DNA from: Pseudomonadota bacterium
GTDB taxonomy: Bacteria; Pseudomonadota; Gammaproteobacteria; Burkholderiales; Sulfuriferulaceae
Assembly: GCA_021790625.1 (NCBI GenBank)
Contig: JAJYGL010000119.1
Location: 1-5,378, forward strand
Direction: 5' to 3'
Length of the DNA: 5,378 bases
Position 1 is the stretch's first letter. Every line of letters starts with the position of its first letter. The notes beneath the pieces were generated by a model that was not told the DNA's origin, ran no database searches, and saw nothing but the letters and a program-made list of their open reading frames with translations. Of this stretch, positions 2,881 through 5,378 are shown piece after piece. A program made the position numbers and the translations under genes.

Positions 2881-5378
2881 TCAGGCCTGTTGCACCATAC
2901 GCGCCGCATCTACCAAATCAACGGCCACGATACGCGATACGCCGGGTTCTTGCATGGTCACGCCCAGCAATTGCTGCGCGGCTTCCATGGTCATGCGGTT
3001 ATGGGTGATGAATAAAAACTGGGTCTGCTGTGACATATCACGAATCAAGCGTACATAGCGTTCGGTGTTGCTGTCATCGAGTGGCGCGTCCACTTCATCG
3101 AGCAGGCAGAATGGTGCCGGATTGAGTTTGAACAAGGCGAACACCAGCGATAATGCCGTCAAGGTTTTTTCCCCGCCCGATAATAACTGAATAGAGCTGT
3201 TTTTCTTGCCTGGGGGTTGTGCCATGACCTCCACGCCGGCTTCCAGCCAACTGCCATCGGTCAAGGTAAGCTTTGCCTGTCCGCCACCAAACAGGGTTTG
3301 AAACAGTTCGCCCATCGAGGTGTTTACTGTATCAAATGTCTGTTGAAACAGGGTGTTGGTTTCTTCGTCCAGACGTTGAATGACGGCTTCGAGTGTCGCC
3401 ATGCCGGTTTCCAGATCCCGCGTCTGGCTAGCGAGATATTCAGCCCGCTCACGGGCAGCTTCCAGTTCTGCCACTGCAGCCAGGTTAACGGCGCCCAGCG
3501 CCTCAATCTGGCTACGCAAACGTTTTATCTGGCTATTCAATGCCGGTTCACGCGCCTTGTGCAACAAGGGTTCCAGCAAAGAAATTTCCGCTGCCAGCTC
3601 TGCCAGCATCTGCCCACTTTGCTCTGCGGTCATTCTGCATGCCTGCTGCTGCAAAACGAGCTGTTCCAGTTGTGCCTGTAACGGTAAAATGGCCTGCTGG
3701 CAGACGAGACGAGATTCTTCATTGTCGCGCCATGTGCGCGCTGCCGCTTCCGATTGCAATCTCGCTTTACCCAGCGCTTGCTCGGCAGCCTGCCGTTGCA
3801 CCAACGCCTGCTGCAAGCGCATTGACAAATCCACATCGTTTTCCTGTTGTTGTTCTGCCTCCAACCGCTTGCGTTGTTCGAGATGTTCTGCTCGTTGTTG
3901 CGCCATTTGGTGCAAAGAGCGCTGAATTTCAGCCAGGCGATTTTCTTCCAGCCGTTGCTGATAATGGCTTTCCTGCACCAGTTTTTCTTGCTGCGCCAAC
4001 GCGGTACGTGCTTCGTTTTGCCGCATTTCATTTTCACGCAAACGCGTTTGCGCTGACCGCAAAGCTTGCTGATGAACAGCCAATGATGCTTGTTGCGTTT
4101 CGCGCTGCTCCTTTATGAGCTGATATTCGCTTAGCGTATTGTCCAGCGCTTGCTGTACCAAAATCCGTTCGCCGTGCAATTGTTGCAAACGTAAATCATG
4201 ATGTTCGGCCTGCTGCTGTGTCTTTTGCAGGGCGAGTTGTTGCTGATGCGATTGCTGCTGTGCCTGCCGTGATTCAAGCAACAAATCTTGTCGCGTTGTT
4301 TCCAGTTCAGCGCGATGCGCATCATACTCAGCCTGTTGCCGATGTGCCTGTTGCCAGATTTCGCGCATCACAGCCAGATCACTTTCCATTTGCTGCAGCG
4401 CTTTTCGGCGCGCCAGCGCACCCTGTCCTTCTGCCAGAGAAGGAAACTGTTCCCCGCTTTGTGTCAACACATGCCCCTGACGGGTAAACAGTCGTCCACC
4501 GACAGGTAAACGATGGCGTAACTGACGTGCCTCAGATAATGTTTCTGCCACGTAACAGCGGTGCAATAAATCTTCTATCAACGGCCGTAACGATGCATCG
4601 CAACGAACCAAGCCTGCCAGCGTTGGTAAATCATGTGATTCCTTGACCACAGGAGCAATACGGGCCGCAATATCCAACCAGCCAAAACCTTGCGGCGCTT
4701 CATCCGGAATGTCATGTCGTTCCAGTAACAATGTCTGCAACCAAAAGACCAATGCCTGCTCTAGCGCCGTTTCCCAGCCCGGCTCGACTTCCAGTTGCTG
4801 CAACAAGCGCGGTGATTGCGCCAGACCATGCTTTGTCAGCCATTGCACTACCTCTTGCCGGATATCACCGGTTTCGAGTCGCCGCAATGCCGCCAGTTCA
4901 CCTTCGAGACGATGCACGTCGCGGGCGCTGGCCTCGCATTGTGAAGACACCTTGTCACGCGCCGATGCGAGTGCTGCCAATTCTTCCTGTATCGTACGGC
5001 CGCCTGCTTCCAGTTGCGCGAGTTTATCTTTTACCAATGCCAGATTTTGCTGCATCATTGACAGATCCGCCCCGGATTCTGCACCCTGCCAACGCGTTTC
5101 TTCCTCTTGCAGACGCCGTTGTTGTGCCTCATGCTGCAAGCGCGATTTTTCCAGCATGCGCATTTGCGCGTCTGCCAGTTCAATTGCTTTGCTTGCTGCT
5201 GCGACCTCCCGCTGCCGTTCCGTTACATCTGCGCGCGCGCTCCGAACCGCTTGTTCCAGACCGGGCAATACTGCTTGTTGCTGCTGCACACGCTCGCGTT
5301 GTTCGGTCAGTGTTTGCTGCAACGCTACACGTTGTGTTTCATGAATTTCAACATCACGGTTTAGTGTCGCCTGCCGTT
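2881..5378 (-). CDS. smc: Chromosome segregation protein SMC, C-terminal 831 residues (5' end outside window)
   Basis: The minus-strand frame is open from the right window edge to a TGA at 2883-2881. Bacterial SMC proteins are usually about 1150-1200 residues, so roughly 340 N-terminal residues, including Walker A, are missing because of the window edge. Visible parts in order are: coiled coil (5378 to about 4850); hinge (about 4845-4410, with PGWETALEQAL and FTRQGHVLTQSGEQF); the returning coiled coil, very rich in Gln (about 4410-3500); and the ATPase tail. The tail has the ABC signature LSGGEK at 3183-3166, Walker B and D-loop LDEVDAPLD at 3102-3076 with the catalytic Glu at 3096-3094, and the H-loop His at 3003-3001 in FITHNR. 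All key residues of this half are intact. SMC dimers with ScpA and ScpB compact DNA and promote origin segregation. A TTG at 5322 is internal and not the start. Confidence 0.96.
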   Translation of the reverse strand, partial: RQATLNRDVEIHETQRVALQQTLTEQRERVQQQQAVLPGLEQAVRSARADVTERQREVAAASKAIELADAQMRMLEKSRLQHEAQQRRLQEEETRWQGAESGADLSMMQQNLALVKDKLAQLEAGGRTIQEELAALASARDKVSSQCEASARDVHRLEGELAALRRLETGDIRQEVVQWLTKHGLAQSPRLLQQLEVEPGWETALEQALVFWLQTLLLERHDIPDEAPQGFGWLDIAARIAPVVKESHDLPTLAGLVRCDASLRPLIEDLLHRCYVAETLSEARQLRHRLPVGGRLFTRQGHVLTQSGEQFPSLAEGQGALARRKALQQMESDLAVMREIWQQAHRQQAEYDAHRAELETTRQDLLLESRQAQQQSHQQQLALQKTQQQAEHHDLRLQQLHGERILVQQALDNTLSEYQLIKEQRETQQASLAVHQQALRSAQTRLRENEMRQNEARTALAQQEKLVQESHYQQRLEENRLAEIQRSLHQMAQQRAEHLEQRKRLEAEQQQENDVDLSMRLQQALVQRQAAEQALGKARLQSEAAARTWRDNEESRLVCQQAILPLQAQLEQLVLQQQACRMTAEQSGQMLAELAAEISLLEPLLHKAREPALNSQIKRLRSQIEALGAVNLAAVAELEAARERAEYLASQTRDLETGMATLEAVIQRLDEETNTLFQQTFDTVNTSMGELFQTLFGGGQAKLTLTDGSWLEAGVEVMAQPPGKKNSSIQLLSGGEKTLTALSLVFALFKLNPAPFCLLDEVDAPLDDSNTERYVRLIRDMSQQTQFLFITHNRMTMEAAQQLLGVTMQEPGVSRIVAVDLVDAARMVQQA

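Noticed and set aside
2508..3008. Long + strand open frame (166 codons) running from the MITE-like element into the smc region
   Set aside because: Its first half is palindromic element sequence and its second half is antisense to the conserved smc C-terminus; no ribosome binding site and no recognisable domain.
4643..5344. 233-codon + strand open frame antisense to smc
   Set aside because: The Ser/Cys/Arg-rich translation is what the complement of a Gln/Ala-rich coiled coil produces; smc in the opposite frame is unmistakable.

Overview
The window holds the convergent 3' ends of two chromosomal loci, with about 1.2 kb of accessory DNA between them. No marker fixes the species. An SMC-type condensin (rather than MukB), an ExbB-ExbD-TonB operon and moderate base composition suggest a proteobacterium, probably a betaproteobacterium. 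This taxonomic call is an inference.

Left part (1-1641, + strand): the end of an exbB-like gene (its 5' part lies outside the window), a complete exbD-like gene and a complete tonB-like gene. They form one compact operon. exbB and exbD are separated by a short AT-rich spacer made of 10-bp tandem repeats, and exbD overlaps tonB by 8 nt. ExbB and ExbD form the inner-membrane proton channel. TonB, anchored next to them, spans the periplasm to energise outer-membrane receptors. No receptor or substrate gene is visible, so the transported ligand is unknown.

Middle part (1642-2880): a 200-bp spacer with a GC-rich hairpin, then a minus-strand two-gene toxin-antitoxin module. This is a PF09720-like antitoxin followed by a RelE/ParE-family toxin, overlapping by ATGA, with a palindrome just upstream of the antitoxin ribosome binding site. 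Next to it lies a 285-bp non-autonomous element with near-perfect long terminal inverted repeats, a possible TTAA target duplication and two internal nested palindromes. A 115-bp stretch with a possible 23-codon ORF separates this element from smc.

Right part (2881-5378, - strand): the C-terminal 831 codons of smc, including the second coiled-coil arm, the hinge and the ATPase tail (C motif, Walker B, H-loop). Its N-terminal Walker A half is beyond the right edge.

The most noteworthy item is the palindrome-rich MITE-like element and its position just beyond the smc stop, where many related proteobacteria carry a cell-division gene (zipA). No clearly new multi-gene system is visible.
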